DNA of 25,306 nucleotides from Bacillota bacterium (GTDB lineage Bacteria > Bacillota > Dethiobacteria > DTU022). Positions 1-7,196 of this stretch are shown in pieces; positions within the stretch are counted from its first letter, which is position 1, and the number at the start of each line of letters is the position of its first letter. The notes under the pieces were generated by a model, which did no database searches, had not been told where the DNA came from, and saw only the letters and a list, made by a program, of their open reading frames with translations. A program made the position numbers and the translations under genes. Where the stretch lies: NCBI GenBank assembly GCA_012510625.1, contig JAAZHP010000297.1:1-25306 (forward strand), read 5' to 3'.

Positions 1-19
1 ACGTCCCCGGTGTCCCATT

Positions 20-661
20 TCAGGAGGTGCGCCAGGCTTCATTGAGTGCGGCGGCAACCTCGCTGTCTGCAACCTGCCTGAAATCACGGTAAAACTGTCC
101 CACGGCGGCGAAATATGGCGGCGCTTCGAGGCAGCATATTTCGTCAACTTCTTTATTTAACCGGGCCAGGGTTTCCGGAGGTCCTACAGGAACCGCCAGG
201 ATCAGTTTCTGCGGCTGCCTGCGCTTGATTCCCTGCAAGGCAGCGCGCAGGGTGAAACCGGTGGCTACCCCGTCATCGACGAGTATAACCAGCCTCCCTT
301 CAACATCCGGCAAGGGGCGCCGGCCGCGGTAGAGCTCCAGCCGGCGCTTAATCTCAGCCTGCACTTCTGCGGAGGCGCGCTCCACGTATCCCTCAGGGAG
401 CCTCAGCTGAGCGGCCAGGGATTCATTAAGCAGCACATGCCCTTCTCCGGTAACCGCTCCCACAGCCAGCTCCGGCTGATCGGGAGCTCCGATCTTCCTG
501 GTGATGATCAGATCAAGTTCTCCGCCCAGGCTGCGCCATAGCGGCAGGGCCACTAAGACGCCGCCGCGGGGCACGGCCAAAATCAGCGGCGATTGCCCCC
601 GGTATGCCAATAACTTTTGGGCGAGAAGTTCCCCGGCGTGCCGGCGATCCTGAAAGAGCAT
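20..661 (-). CDS. Phosphoribosyltransferase-family protein (COG1926-like)
   Basis: A 213-residue protein with a type I phosphoribosyltransferase fold. The PRPP-binding loop is visible as VILVDDGVATGFTL around residues 125-138 (two acidic residues, then a small/Thr-rich turn), and an N-terminal VPRGGV motif around residues 30-35 fits the COG1926 family. Such proteins transfer or hydrolyse ribose-5-phosphate groups, but the substrate of this stand-alone family is not established, so I give no reaction. It is the last gene of the MoxR-VWA-CooC operon: its ATG lies 24 nt after the CooC stop, behind a GGGAGGGG ribosome-binding site. The link to metalloenzyme maturation rests only on this position. 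Length is normal and nothing looks broken. Confidence 0.85.
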   Translation of the reverse strand: MLFQDRRHAGELLAQKLLAYRGQSPLILAVPRGGVLVALPLWRSLGGELDLIITRKIGAPDQPELAVGAVTGEGHVLLNESLAAQLRLPEGYVERASAEVQAEIKRRLELYRGRRPLPDVEGRLVILVDDGVATGFTLRAALQGIKRRQPQKLILAVPVGPPETLARLNKEVDEICCLEAPPYFAAVGQFYRDFRQVADSEVAAALNEAWRTS

Positions 662-685
662 CGCTCGCCCCTCCCTTTCTCAATA

Positions 686-1441
686 TTAAAGCGCCAGTGC
701 CTCAAATATTTTTTCAGCAGCTTTTACCGACGCCGTATCGGGAGGCAGCTCCAGGAGAGCTCTGCCCGCAAGGTCGTAATCCACAATTGCAGGATCAAAG
801 GGTATCTCACCCAACAGCTCCAGCCCGGCGCGGGCAATCTCCCCGGAAAGCTGCTCCACTTCACCAGGCCGGCTGCGCGAGATGATCAGACCCATCCGCC
901 CCAGCTCCAGGCGGACATTGGCCGCAATCTCGCGGATCCGTCCGGCCGAACGCACTCCCCTGGCCGTGGCGTCGCTGGTGATCAGCATCAGGTCTGCCTG
1001 GGGCAAAACCCGCCGGCTGAGATGCTCCAGACCCGCTTCATTATCCATGAGCAGGTAATCGTAGTTGGCGCTCAACCGCTCCATGAAATGCCGCAGCAGA
1101 TCGTTGGGGTAGCAGTAGCAGCCGGGTCCCTGCGGATTGCCCATCACCAGCAGGTCAAAATGTTTCGTCTCCACCAGGGCCCTGTTGAGGCCGTATTCGA
1201 CAAAAACATCCTTGGTCATCCCGGTAGGGACGCCGCCCGGCTGCTTGGTTGCTTCCAGGATCATGGCAATGGTCTCTTCAACCTTCAAGCCGAGGGTCTC
1301 GTTGAGATTGGCATTGGCATCGGCGTCGACGGCCAGGATAGCCCTCTCCGGGTGCTTTTCCTGCAAGTAGCGGATCATCAGGGCGGCCAGGGTGGTTTTC
1401 CCGGTGCCCCCTTTGCCCGCAACAGCAATGCGTTTAGTCAT
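686..1441 (-). CDS. cooC: CooC-type Ni/CO dehydrogenase maturation ATPase (MinD/Mrp superfamily)
   Basis: A 251-residue soluble P-loop ATPase. The deviant Walker A motif GKGGTGKTT is at residues 10-18 with the signature lysine, and DAD follows at 40-42. A CxC motif (C108, C110, in GPGCYCYPN) matches the metal-binding and dimerising cysteine pair of CooC, which separates it from plain MinD, ParA or NifH proteins. CooC and AcsF use ATP-driven dimerisation to help load nickel into carbon monoxide dehydrogenase or acetyl-CoA synthase. Its ATG overlaps the stop of the VWA gene (ATGA), so the two are translationally coupled. No CODH structural gene is in the window, so the client enzyme is inferred. 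A general Ni/Fe-S loading ATPase for another enzyme is the alternative. Confidence 0.88.
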   Translation of the reverse strand: MTKRIAVAGKGGTGKTTLAALMIRYLQEKHPERAILAVDADANANLNETLGLKVEETIAMILEATKQPGGVPTGMTKDVFVEYGLNRALVETKHFDLLVMGNPQGPGCYCYPNDLLRHFMERLSANYDYLLMDNEAGLEHLSRRVLPQADLMLITSDATARGVRSAGRIREIAANVRLELGRMGLIISRSRPGEVEQLSGEIARAGLELLGEIPFDPAIVDYDLAGRALLELPPDTASVKAAEKIFEALAL

Positions 1442-2805
1442 CTCATAACTGCCTCCCCATCAAGAAATAAATTTGCGGCAAAGAGCCGCCCCGCGATGGC
1501 CTCTTCCAGCCGGGCGATAGTATTGCAAGGCCACATCTCCACGATTTCGCCAAATGCGGCCACAGAGCGATAGCGCGGCCACTGCTCCGGCGGCAGCGGA
1601 TTGAGCCAGATTACTCGCCGGACCCGCTCTTTCAATCTCCGCAGCTCCGGCAGCGCCGCATCCAGTTTAATGGTCCGCGTATCGCTGACTATGATCGCCA
1701 CTGTCCGCAGCGTGAGCAGTTCGCGGTAGCTGCGGTTAAGTTCGGCCAGGGCGGCGCCGATATTGGTCCCGCCGCCCCAGGACTCGCCGCGCAGGACCAC
1801 GCGCTCCAGGAGCTCTTCCAGCCCGGCCTGCTCTTTGAGAGCGGGAGTGAGATATTCAAGGGCATCGGCAAAAGAAAAGAGTTCCAGTTTGGAGACTGCC
1901 GCCTGCAGGCCGTAGATAAACTGCAGCACAAAACTGCTGTAACGCTTCATCGAAGCGGAAAGATCGCCGATAAACAGCAGCTGCAGCTTGGCGCGCCGCT
2001 TCCGTTTATATTTCAAAAGGAAAGGCCGCCCGCCGTACCGCATGTTCGCCCGGACTGTGCGGCGAAAATCGAGCGCGCCCCGGGGGGCATCTTTCTGGCG
2101 GCGCTGCAGCAGCCTGATGGCCAGCTGCCGCGAAAGCCGGTTGATAAGCGCTTTTGCCGCCGGCAAATCTGCTTGCCCGATCATTTGGATATCGGATTCG
2201 CGCAGCCGCCTGTCCCTTTCTCCGGCCGCACCTGAACCGCCGCCGGCTCCGCCTGCGCCCCCGTCCGGAGAGGCCTGCTCCATGCGGCTGTGCCAGTAAC
2301 GCAGCTGTCCCTTGACCACCGTTTCCAGGAGCGGCCGCAGGGGCCGTCTCTCCTTCTCAGCCGCCTCGGTCTCCCGAACAAAGCGGTGCAGGCTCTGCCG
2401 CTCCCTTTCAGGCAAAGATGTATAGATAAGCATTTCCTCGCTGGAAAGCTGCAGGGGCTCTCCCTTGAAGGAGAGCTCGCCGGCGGCGCTTTCCAGCTTT
2501 ATTTTCTGCTGCTCCTTCTGCCGCGCCGCCTCCTGGAGCCGCTGTTTATGGATTTCCGGCGGCACAAAATAGCGTTCAAAAACTTCCTCGAACATTTCCA
2601 GATCGCGGCGGCTCTTCACCAGGGTAGAGCGCAAAGCAGATTTAAAGGCATGGCGATCGGCAATGTCAATATGGGCAATCGCCTGCATAGCGTCCAGCAG
2701 CTCCGCCGTCCCCAGGGGTAATCCATTGGCCCGCAGCAGCGACGCAAAGATGGCCATATTCTCCGCAAAGGAGCAATCCGGCGAAGCAATCAAGGGCTTA
2801 TGCAC
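1438..2805 (-). CDS. VWA-domain protein, CoxE-like
   Basis: A 455-residue protein with a C-terminal von Willebrand A domain (about 270-440). All parts of the metal-ion-dependent adhesion site are present: DLSAS at 281-285, T347 in GGGTNIG, and D375 in IIVSDTR. The N-terminal half is helical and charged, and a glycine-rich linker (about 181-195) joins the halves. Proteins of this build work with MoxR-type AAA+ ATPases as chaperone pairs; CoxE with CoxD matures the active site of aerobic Mo-Cu CO dehydrogenase. Here the partner AAA+ gene overlaps the start by 16 nt and cooC overlaps the end by 4 nt. Translation probably starts at GTG 2805, where GGAGG is only about 3 nt away. An in-frame ATG at 2757 is an alternative and would remove 16 residues. 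Confidence 0.88.
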   Translation of the reverse strand: MHKPLIASPDCSFAENMAIFASLLRANGLPLGTAELLDAMQAIAHIDIADRHAFKSALRSTLVKSRRDLEMFEEVFERYFVPPEIHKQRLQEAARQKEQQKIKLESAAGELSFKGEPLQLSSEEMLIYTSLPERERQSLHRFVRETEAAEKERRPLRPLLETVVKGQLRYWHSRMEQASPDGGAGGAGGGSGAAGERDRRLRESDIQMIGQADLPAAKALINRLSRQLAIRLLQRRQKDAPRGALDFRRTVRANMRYGGRPFLLKYKRKRRAKLQLLFIGDLSASMKRYSSFVLQFIYGLQAAVSKLELFSFADALEYLTPALKEQAGLEELLERVVLRGESWGGGTNIGAALAELNRSYRELLTLRTVAIIVSDTRTIKLDAALPELRRLKERVRRVIWLNPLPPEQWPRYRSVAAFGEIVEMWPCNTIARLEEAIAGRLFAANLFLDGEAVMR

Positions 2806-3704
2806 TCTCCTCCACCGTTGCCGGGATTTCGCAGCAGCTGATCAATGCCTTCTTTGCCGATTTTCCGGTGAAAGAGAAGCTGGTCCTGGCGGTTCTTTAA
2901 CAGGATGTTGAGAGTGCCGGCTACCAGTTCACCGTCGAGCCTCTTTTTTCCCAGGGCTACCAGAGCCCGCGCCCAGTCAAGCGTTTCGGCAATGGATGGT
3001 TTTTTCCGCAGCTCTTCCTGGCGGCGGAGATGGGCCACTACCCGGGCGAGCTGCGCGGCTAAGCGCTCTTCCACCTGGGGGACCTTGGTCCGGATGATCT
3101 GCGTCTCCCTGGCCACGTCAGGAAAGTCAAAAAAAAGGTAGAGACAGCGCCGCTTCAGTCCGTCGGAAAGCTCCCGTTCGCTGTTGCTGGTAAGGACCAC
3201 AACGGGGATGTTCTCCGCCTGCAGCGTGCCCAGCTCAGGTATGGAAACCTGAAAATCGGAGAGGACCTCAAAGAGAAAAGCCTCAAATTCGGGATCGCAT
3301 TTATCAACCTCGTCGATGAGCAGGACCACCTTGTGCGGGGAGCGGATTGCCTTTAACAGGGGCCTTTCGAGCAGGTAGGAGAGAGAGAAGAGATCTTCTT
3401 CTTCGATTTGCGCCCCCTCCTGGCCTCGCTCAATCTGGATCCTGAGCAGCTGCCGCTGGTAATTCCATTCGTAGAGCGCCTTGGTTTCATCGAGCCCTTC
3501 GTAGCATTGCAGGCGGATCAGCTCCGTATCCAGAACTTCTGCCAGCACTTTTCCCATCTCCGTTTTCCCCACGCCCGGCGCGCCCTCGATGAGCAGCGGC
3601 TTCTGAAGCTTTAAGGCCAGAAAAACTGTAAGAATGGCGTTCTCATCAACAATGTAACCGGCGGCGGCGAAACGCTGCCGCAGCTGCGTCAGTTCTATCT
3701 GCAA
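2790..3704 (-). CDS. MoxR-type AAA+ ATPase (CoxD-like)
   Basis: A 304-residue AAA+ ATPase. Walker A is GAPGVGKT (41-48), Walker B is VVLLIDEVD (D131, E132), sensor 1 is the asparagine in LTSNSE (N174), and the arginine pair in LKRRC (about 184-187) suits the arginine finger or sensor region of MoxR proteins. MoxR ATPases remodel or insert cofactors into client enzymes together with a VWA partner, here the next gene, which overlaps by 16 nt. The start is TTG at 3704, preceded by a G-rich stretch (GGGGGGGTG). There is no nearby in-frame ATG, and the family N-terminus fits this start. It is the first gene of a four-gene operon, with a sigma-A-like promoter at 3741-3769. Confidence 0.9.
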   Translation of the reverse strand: MQIELTQLRQRFAAAGYIVDENAILTVFLALKLQKPLLIEGAPGVGKTEMGKVLAEVLDTELIRLQCYEGLDETKALYEWNYQRQLLRIQIERGQEGAQIEEEDLFSLSYLLERPLLKAIRSPHKVVLLIDEVDKCDPEFEAFLFEVLSDFQVSIPELGTLQAENIPVVVLTSNSERELSDGLKRRCLYLFFDFPDVARETQIIRTKVPQVEERLAAQLARVVAHLRRQEELRKKPSIAETLDWARALVALGKKRLDGELVAGTLNILLKNRQDQLLFHRKIGKEGIDQLLRNPGNGGGECISP

Positions 3705-3740
3705 GACACCCCCCCGGCTGAAAGATTATCCGCTCGCCTG

Positions 3741-3769
3741 ATCATACTATAAATTCTCTATTGCGGCAA
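3741..3769 (-). promoter_or_regulatory. Sigma-A-like promoter of the MoxR-VWA-CooC-PRTase operon
   Basis: Read on the minus strand: TTGCCG (-35), exactly 17 nt spacer, TATGAT (-10, five of six consensus bases). It sits about 37 nt upstream of the TTG start of the MoxR gene, and no other gene lies between. Assigned by eye from spacing and consensus. Confidence 0.6.
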
Positions 3770-3816
3770 ACCTGCCCACATTCCTAAAATATATCCAGTT
3801 AACCAAAAGAGCCTGT

Positions 3817-3907
3817 ACAGGTTTGGGCGGTTTATGAACCGCCTCTACGATCCTTAATCGGGGACGGGATAACAGGAAGGGGCTGCCCTTCTGGACAGCC
3901 CCCTATA
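3817..3907 (+). repeat. Dispersed repeat, 3'-end fragment (copy 1)
   Basis: About 90 bp matching the last third of the full repeats at 7197-7479 and 14941-15222. It contains the stem GGCGGTTTATGAACCGCC (3826-3843), the shared tail reading ATCCTTAATCGGGGACGGG, and a terminal hairpin GGGGCTGCCC...GGACAGCCCC (about 3879-3902). The 5' two thirds are absent. Relative to the full copies, the 18-base stem carries one compensatory base-pair change and one G-T wobble. No transposase gene accompanies it. Confidence 0.8.
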
Positions 3908-3991
3908 GCTGGAAAGGGGTTTTTCTTCCCGTTGGAGAAGCGGGTGGATTTCCAGGTTGGCAATTTGGCCCTATAAAAGAGGAGCAGCTGC

Positions 3992-4159
3992 TTAAACCAG
4001 CGGCTGCGACAACTGCCGCCTCTGTTTCTCTCCTTCAATTTCCGCTTCCACTTCGAGAATTTTCGCCAGCACTGTCGCCTTCTCGGCGCCTTTCGCAATT
4101 ACATATTCCCGCAACAGGTTTTCCCTCGTCTCAGCCAGGGTTGTCAAAATATCGGCCAT
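3992..4159 (-). CDS. Small charged helical protein, 55 aa, unknown
   Basis: An ATG at 4159 opens a clean 55-codon frame ending in TAA at 3992. A purine-rich ribosome-binding site (GAGGAAGG) lies about 10 nt upstream, and GGAGG sits closer still. The product begins MADILTTLAETRENLL and is rich in Glu, Lys, Ala and Leu with heptad-like spacing, so it is probably one or two amphipathic helices. It has no cysteine and no membrane segment. It stands alone between the tRNA-Thr terminator and the repeat fragment. I do not recognise the family. The good ribosome-binding site and protein-like composition support a real gene, but its small size leaves doubt. Confidence 0.55.
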   Translation of the reverse strand: MADILTTLAETRENLLREYVIAKGAEKATVLAKILEVEAEIEGEKQRRQLSQPLV

Positions 4160-4339
4160 CTGCCTCCATCCTTCCTCAAATAGATTTATCCCTTATTTTG
4201 AACAATTTCGACATAAATATTCCTGGCGTTGAAATAGGAGCAGACACGGGATTTCTCTTATAATGGTCCAGATTAAATAGCTGAATATTGCCGGCCGGCA
4301 AGCTGAGGAAGAAACGGGGATGATACATATAAATAAATG

Positions 4340-4371
4340 AAAGGGCTGCCCTTTTGAGGACAGCCCTTTTT
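4340..4371 (-). terminator. Hairpin terminator after tRNA-Thr
   Basis: A 12-bp stem (AAAGGGCTGTCC with GGGCAGCCCTTT, one G-T pair) and a short loop follow the tRNA 3' end directly. T-rich sequence lies on the exit side on both strands, so it may work in both directions. The stem core belongs to the same GGGCTGYCC hairpin family found in other intergenic regions of this window. Confidence 0.65.
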
Positions 4372-4375
4372 ATGA

Positions 4376-4451
4376 TGGAGCCGGCAAGAGGACTCGAACC
4401 CCCAACATGCTGATTACGATTCAGCTGCTCTACCAATTGAGCTATGCCGGC
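4376..4451 (-). tRNA. tRNA-Thr (anticodon CGT), CCA encoded
   Basis: Read on the minus strand from 4451. The 7-bp acceptor stem GCCGGCA/TGCCGGC pairs perfectly. The D arm has GCTC/GAGC. The anticodon stem GCTGA/TCAGC encloses the loop ATCGTAA, giving anticodon CGT, which reads ACG (Thr). The T arm has loop TTCGAGT with a wobble-containing stem. Discriminator T is followed by a genome-encoded CCA (4378-4376). A strong promoter lies just upstream and a hairpin terminator just downstream, so this is a single-gene transcription unit. Confidence 0.95.
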
Positions 4452-4464
4452 ATCTGGTATTTAT

Positions 4465-4493
4465 ATTATACTCAAAAGCCGGTTGCCCCTCAA
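4465..4493 (-). promoter_or_regulatory. Sigma-A-like promoter of tRNA-Thr
   Basis: Minus-strand TTGAGG (-35), 17-nt spacer, TATAAT (-10, perfect consensus). The predicted start point falls a few bases before the mature 5' end of the tRNA at 4451. This is the best housekeeping promoter in the window. Confidence 0.75.
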
Positions 4494-4568
4494 GTATTTA
4501 ATAGCGCTAATTCTAAAAAAACTTAACTCCGTTCAAGGTATTCGCGGGCCAGATTTTTGGCCAACTGC

Positions 4569-5339
4569 TCATTCACCAAGCAGCAGTTGTGAAGGCCTTG
4601 ATTGAAGCGGCCTGATCTGGACCTGGCCCCACAGAGCCATCTTGTCCCCGCATATTAGAACCGCGCCGGTGACTCCCTCAATGCTGCGGGCCAGGGCCAG
4701 CGCTCGCTCCAGGTCGGCGGGACCTTGCACCAGGTTGCCTACAGCTGTAGCCGCCGCATCAGCCAGGGCGGCAGAAGGAGAGAGAATCACCGCCGCGTCC
4801 GCACGTCCTTTGCTGAAAGAATGCCCTGCCGTGCCGGATGCAGTCGAGATACCCAATGGGTTCTCTTCCGGTTCGACAAGGAGAGCGATCTTTCCGCTCA
4901 AGGGAGATTTTCCGGCAAGAATTGCCACATTTAGCGCTTCGACAACTTTCAAAAAGATGTCGCCGCCGTTTTCGACAATAACCTCTTCCCGGTCACGCAG
5001 CAGCCATTGCCCGACAATTTCCGCCAGTGCTCCCGCCACCGCCGCCATTGGACCAACCCCGCAGATATTCCCGGCGCGGGCCATCTCCAGGGCGATAGCC
5101 GGGGCCGGTTCACGCACCAGGAAAGGCTCCAGGGTAACGGCAAAATCGGGATGAACGGCGATATATGTTTCCAGCTGCCTCCGGGCCCGCCAGAGCAGTT
5201 GCTCCACCTGCCCGGGCAAATCCTCGTAAAAGCTTTTCCGGGGCACGGCAATCCAGAGATCGCTCTCTTTTACCGTGACCGAAAATGTTTTAAAGCGTCC
5301 GCCCCCGGCTGCATGCCGGTAGAGACGCCGCGCACTCAT
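4569..5339 (-). CDS. UPF0280 (COG2122) ApbE-like protein
   Basis: A 256-residue protein of the UPF0280/COG2122 family, distantly related to the ApbE flavin-transferase fold. Family motifs are GVGPMAAVAGALAE (about 94-107), VENGGDIFL (about 121-129), and GISTASGTAGHS followed by GRADA (about 163-183). In methanogens this family occurs with DUF39 and NIL-ferredoxin proteins and is tied genetically to sulfide assimilation into homocysteine, but its reaction is not settled. Its ATG overlaps the stop of the NIL-ferredoxin gene by 4 nt (ATGA), so the three genes form one operon. The family usually ends near GDKMALWG plus about ten residues; here about eleven further residues follow. No signal peptide is visible. 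Confidence 0.88.
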   Translation of the reverse strand: MSARRLYRHAAGGGRFKTFSVTVKESDLWIAVPRKSFYEDLPGQVEQLLWRARRQLETYIAVHPDFAVTLEPFLVREPAPAIALEMARAGNICGVGPMAAVAGALAEIVGQWLLRDREEVIVENGGDIFLKVVEALNVAILAGKSPLSGKIALLVEPEENPLGISTASGTAGHSFSKGRADAAVILSPSAALADAAATAVGNLVQGPADLERALALARSIEGVTGAVLICGDKMALWGQVQIRPLQSRPSQLLLGE

Positions 5340-5758
5340 CTAGCCTGCTCCAGCAGGGTCTTCATCGCCCGGGCAGGACATGCCTTCAAACAGAGTTCGC
5401 AGACGATGCATTTGCTCTCATCAAAAGTCACGGTCATCGCCGGGCGGCTTAACTCCAGGGCGCCTGAAGGGCAGATTACGCTGCAGGCACCGCAATGCGT
5501 GCAGCGATCTTCGTTCCAGGTAATCTGCTGCTTTAAGTTTAGTATGCGCACCCCCTGCTGCTTGAGCCACTCGATGGCGCGGCGGTAATCGGGTTCGGAG
5601 CCGCTCAACTCGAGCATGAGCCGGCCTTCTTTATCGGGGTTGATGTCGGCGCGGAGAATATTTACCATCAGGTCAAAATCCCTGACCAGGCGGTAAATGA
5701 AGGGCTGCTCCACCACGGAGGGCGGAAAGCGGAATACCAGCTTCTGCTTGATGGCCAT
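5336..5758 (-). CDS. NIL-domain / 4Fe-4S ferredoxin protein of homocysteine synthesis
   Basis: A 140-residue protein in two parts. An N-terminal NIL domain (about 1-78) of the kind also found at the end of MetN transporters is followed by a bacterial-type double 4Fe-4S ferredoxin. The first cluster motif has C86, C89, C92 and C96, and the second C117, C120, C123 and C127, so both are complete. This is the architecture of the partner of DUF39 in methanogen homocysteine formation, where it is thought to supply electrons for reductive sulfur incorporation. The ATG follows the DUF39 TAA with no gap, and GGAGG lies 7 nt upstream inside the DUF39 coding end. The stop overlaps the UPF0280 start. Confidence 0.9.
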   Translation of the reverse strand: MAIKQKLVFRFPPSVVEQPFIYRLVRDFDLMVNILRADINPDKEGRLMLELSGSEPDYRRAIEWLKQQGVRILNLKQQITWNEDRCTHCGACSVICPSGALELSRPAMTVTFDESKCIVCELCLKACPARAMKTLLEQAR

Positions 5759-6976
5759 TTAAAAACCTCCTTCATCAGGGTTTCGCTGGGGCAGCGCCTG
5801 CAGTTGAATTCCCGCCTCCACCGACGGCAGCGGAGCCGCCGGGCGGGTCAGGGTAAATTTGCCGGCTGAAATCCATTCTTTCAGCGTGCGGGCAATCTCC
5901 CTGGCTCCGGCGTAGCTGGAAAGAGACGCCGTCGGGACTTGGCGATTTTTAATCGTCACCGCGCCGCTTCTTAACTCGGCATAGCTCACCAAACCCAAAT
6001 TTCCGGCCTCGCGATAAGGATAGACCCGGGAGTAGTCCACCACCGGGGCAAAAATCTCTTCATCCCTGACTGCACAGTAAGACATGATCTCCTCGTTAAG
6101 AATGGGAATGGGTATACCCAATCCTACCTGCAGGGTGACTCCGTAACCCAGCATGCTAAGCCCCCGCAGCCAGCGCCGCTGCATCTGTTTCAGATCGCCG
6201 GCGACAGCAAGCGTTCCCGCCGGTGTTTTGGGAACCCCGTTTTCGCCTCGCTCCACTGACGGATTATGCTGAGTGCCGTGCCAGGTTACATAGCCGACGC
6301 CTCCGCCAAGAAAGATGCGCGTGCCCATGCCAATGGTTTTCAGCAGGGGATCATTCAGCAGGGGACTCAACTGCCCCGCCGAGCTGTAGTTGGCATTTCC
6401 AAGGTTCGGTTTCAGAATCCCCATGTAGGTGTAGATCGTTTTTTGGCCCAGGTTTACCGCCACATTGTAATTCTGGTAAGCATTGCGCGGGTTGTATAGA
6501 ACGGCCTCATTGATTTCGGAAAGTCGAAAAGCGGTTTCAATCTTTTTCAAAGGGTAGCAGTCTGTACCGTAGCTATGAGCCTCCAGCCGGATCTCTTCCC
6601 CTGCCACCAGCTCCTCGATAACGTGGCCGCCGCCGTAGCGAAACTCCCCGGGGTGATTCCGGTTTCGGGGGTCTCCCGGGGGGAGGGCCGTGGCGCCAAG
6701 GTAAACATCAACTGCCGCTATTCCAGCATAAGCCGGCACCCCATTTAAATATACTTCGCTCATCTTGATCCGCGGCTTCGGATGTCCAAAATTCAGGAAG
6801 ACTCCGGAGGAGCACATGGGCCCGAAAGTGCCCGTGGTAACCACGTCTACCTTCTTCGCCGCCCCGGCTGCCCCCTCCCCGGCAATCAGATCCAGAACCT
6901 CTTCGGCAGTGAGGATAACTGCCTTGCCGCTGCGTATTTTATGATTGATCTCTTCATAGGTTCTCTCTATTCCCAT
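5759..6976 (-). CDS. DUF39 homocysteine biosynthesis protein (COG1900)
   Basis: A 405-residue DUF39 protein. In Methanosarcina the DUF39 and NIL-ferredoxin pair supports formation of homocysteine directly from aspartate semialdehyde and sulfide, bypassing O-acyl-homoserine. Family landmarks visible here are TTGTFGPMCSSGVFLNFGHP (C55), YGGGHVIEELVAGE (about 114-127), and SYGTDCYPLK (C140). The two conserved cysteines are plausible persulfide or thiolate carriers, which is inference. Length matches the version without a C-terminal CBS pair. It starts at ATG 6976 behind GGAGGGAG and is the first gene of a three-gene operon with no gaps. An organism with this set could make methionine precursors with little else, which suits a sulfide-rich anaerobic life. 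Confidence 0.9.
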   Translation of the reverse strand: MGIERTYEEINHKIRSGKAVILTAEEVLDLIAGEGAAGAAKKVDVVTTGTFGPMCSSGVFLNFGHPKPRIKMSEVYLNGVPAYAGIAAVDVYLGATALPPGDPRNRNHPGEFRYGGGHVIEELVAGEEIRLEAHSYGTDCYPLKKIETAFRLSEINEAVLYNPRNAYQNYNVAVNLGQKTIYTYMGILKPNLGNANYSSAGQLSPLLNDPLLKTIGMGTRIFLGGGVGYVTWHGTQHNPSVERGENGVPKTPAGTLAVAGDLKQMQRRWLRGLSMLGYGVTLQVGLGIPIPILNEEIMSYCAVRDEEIFAPVVDYSRVYPYREAGNLGLVSYAELRSGAVTIKNRQVPTASLSSYAGAREIARTLKEWISAGKFTLTRPAAPLPSVEAGIQLQALPQRNPDEGGF

Positions 6977-7007
6977 ATAAACGCTCCCTCCGATCTTTAT
7001 TTAGTAG

Positions 7008-7034
7008 ATTACATCATTCTTTAACTCTTGACAA
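7008..7034 (-). promoter_or_regulatory. Possible promoter of the DUF39 operon
   Basis: Minus-strand TTGTCA (-35, five of six) and TGTAAT (-10, five of six) are separated by 15 nt, which is shorter than ideal. It lies about 32 nt before the ATG. No S-box or other methionine-linked leader is seen between it and the gene. Confidence 0.35.
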
Positions 7035-7077
7035 GGCGGCACCTGAACGGCAAAAAATTATCTCTCAAATATAAAAG

Positions 7078-7102
7078 GAGGCTGTCCTTAAAGGGCAGCC
7101 TC
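7078..7102 (-). terminator. Hairpin of the GGCTGYCC family, possible terminator
   Basis: A 10-bp stem (GAGGCTGTCC with GGGCAGCCTC, one G-T pair) around a TTAAA loop. On the minus strand it is followed by CTTTTATATTT, so it could stop transcripts arriving from the isomerase gene upstream. It is part of the intergenic hairpin family in this window. Confidence 0.45.
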
Positions 7103-7196
7103 TCTATGACATGGTAGGAACAGGGTTTCATCCCTTTCGATACGGAGTTGCATTCCCACCTGTAGGTGACTTTTGCTCAAAACCTGGGATTTTGAT

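Noticed and set aside
3832..4098. 88-codon minus-strand frame between the tRNA and moxR
   Set aside because: It overlaps the better-supported 55-codon frame in another phase, reads into the repeat, and has a basic, low-quality composition.
4288..4301. Perfect 14-bp palindrome TTGCCGGCCGGCAA
   Set aside because: A single occurrence with no adjacent gene start that would make it an operator; chance is plausible in GC-rich DNA.
4176..4436. 86-codon minus-strand frame crossing the tRNA
   Set aside because: It runs through tRNA-Thr and its terminator hairpin, so it cannot be a normal coding gene.
6977..7077. SAM/S-box or T-box leader before the DUF39 operon
   Set aside because: The leader is too short after the candidate promoter, and no kink-turn, T-box motif or terminator pair is visible.
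7109..7172. GTTTCATCCC...GAGTTGCATTCCC stretch resembling a CRISPR repeat
   Set aside because: There is only one unit, no regular spacing and no cas genes nearby.
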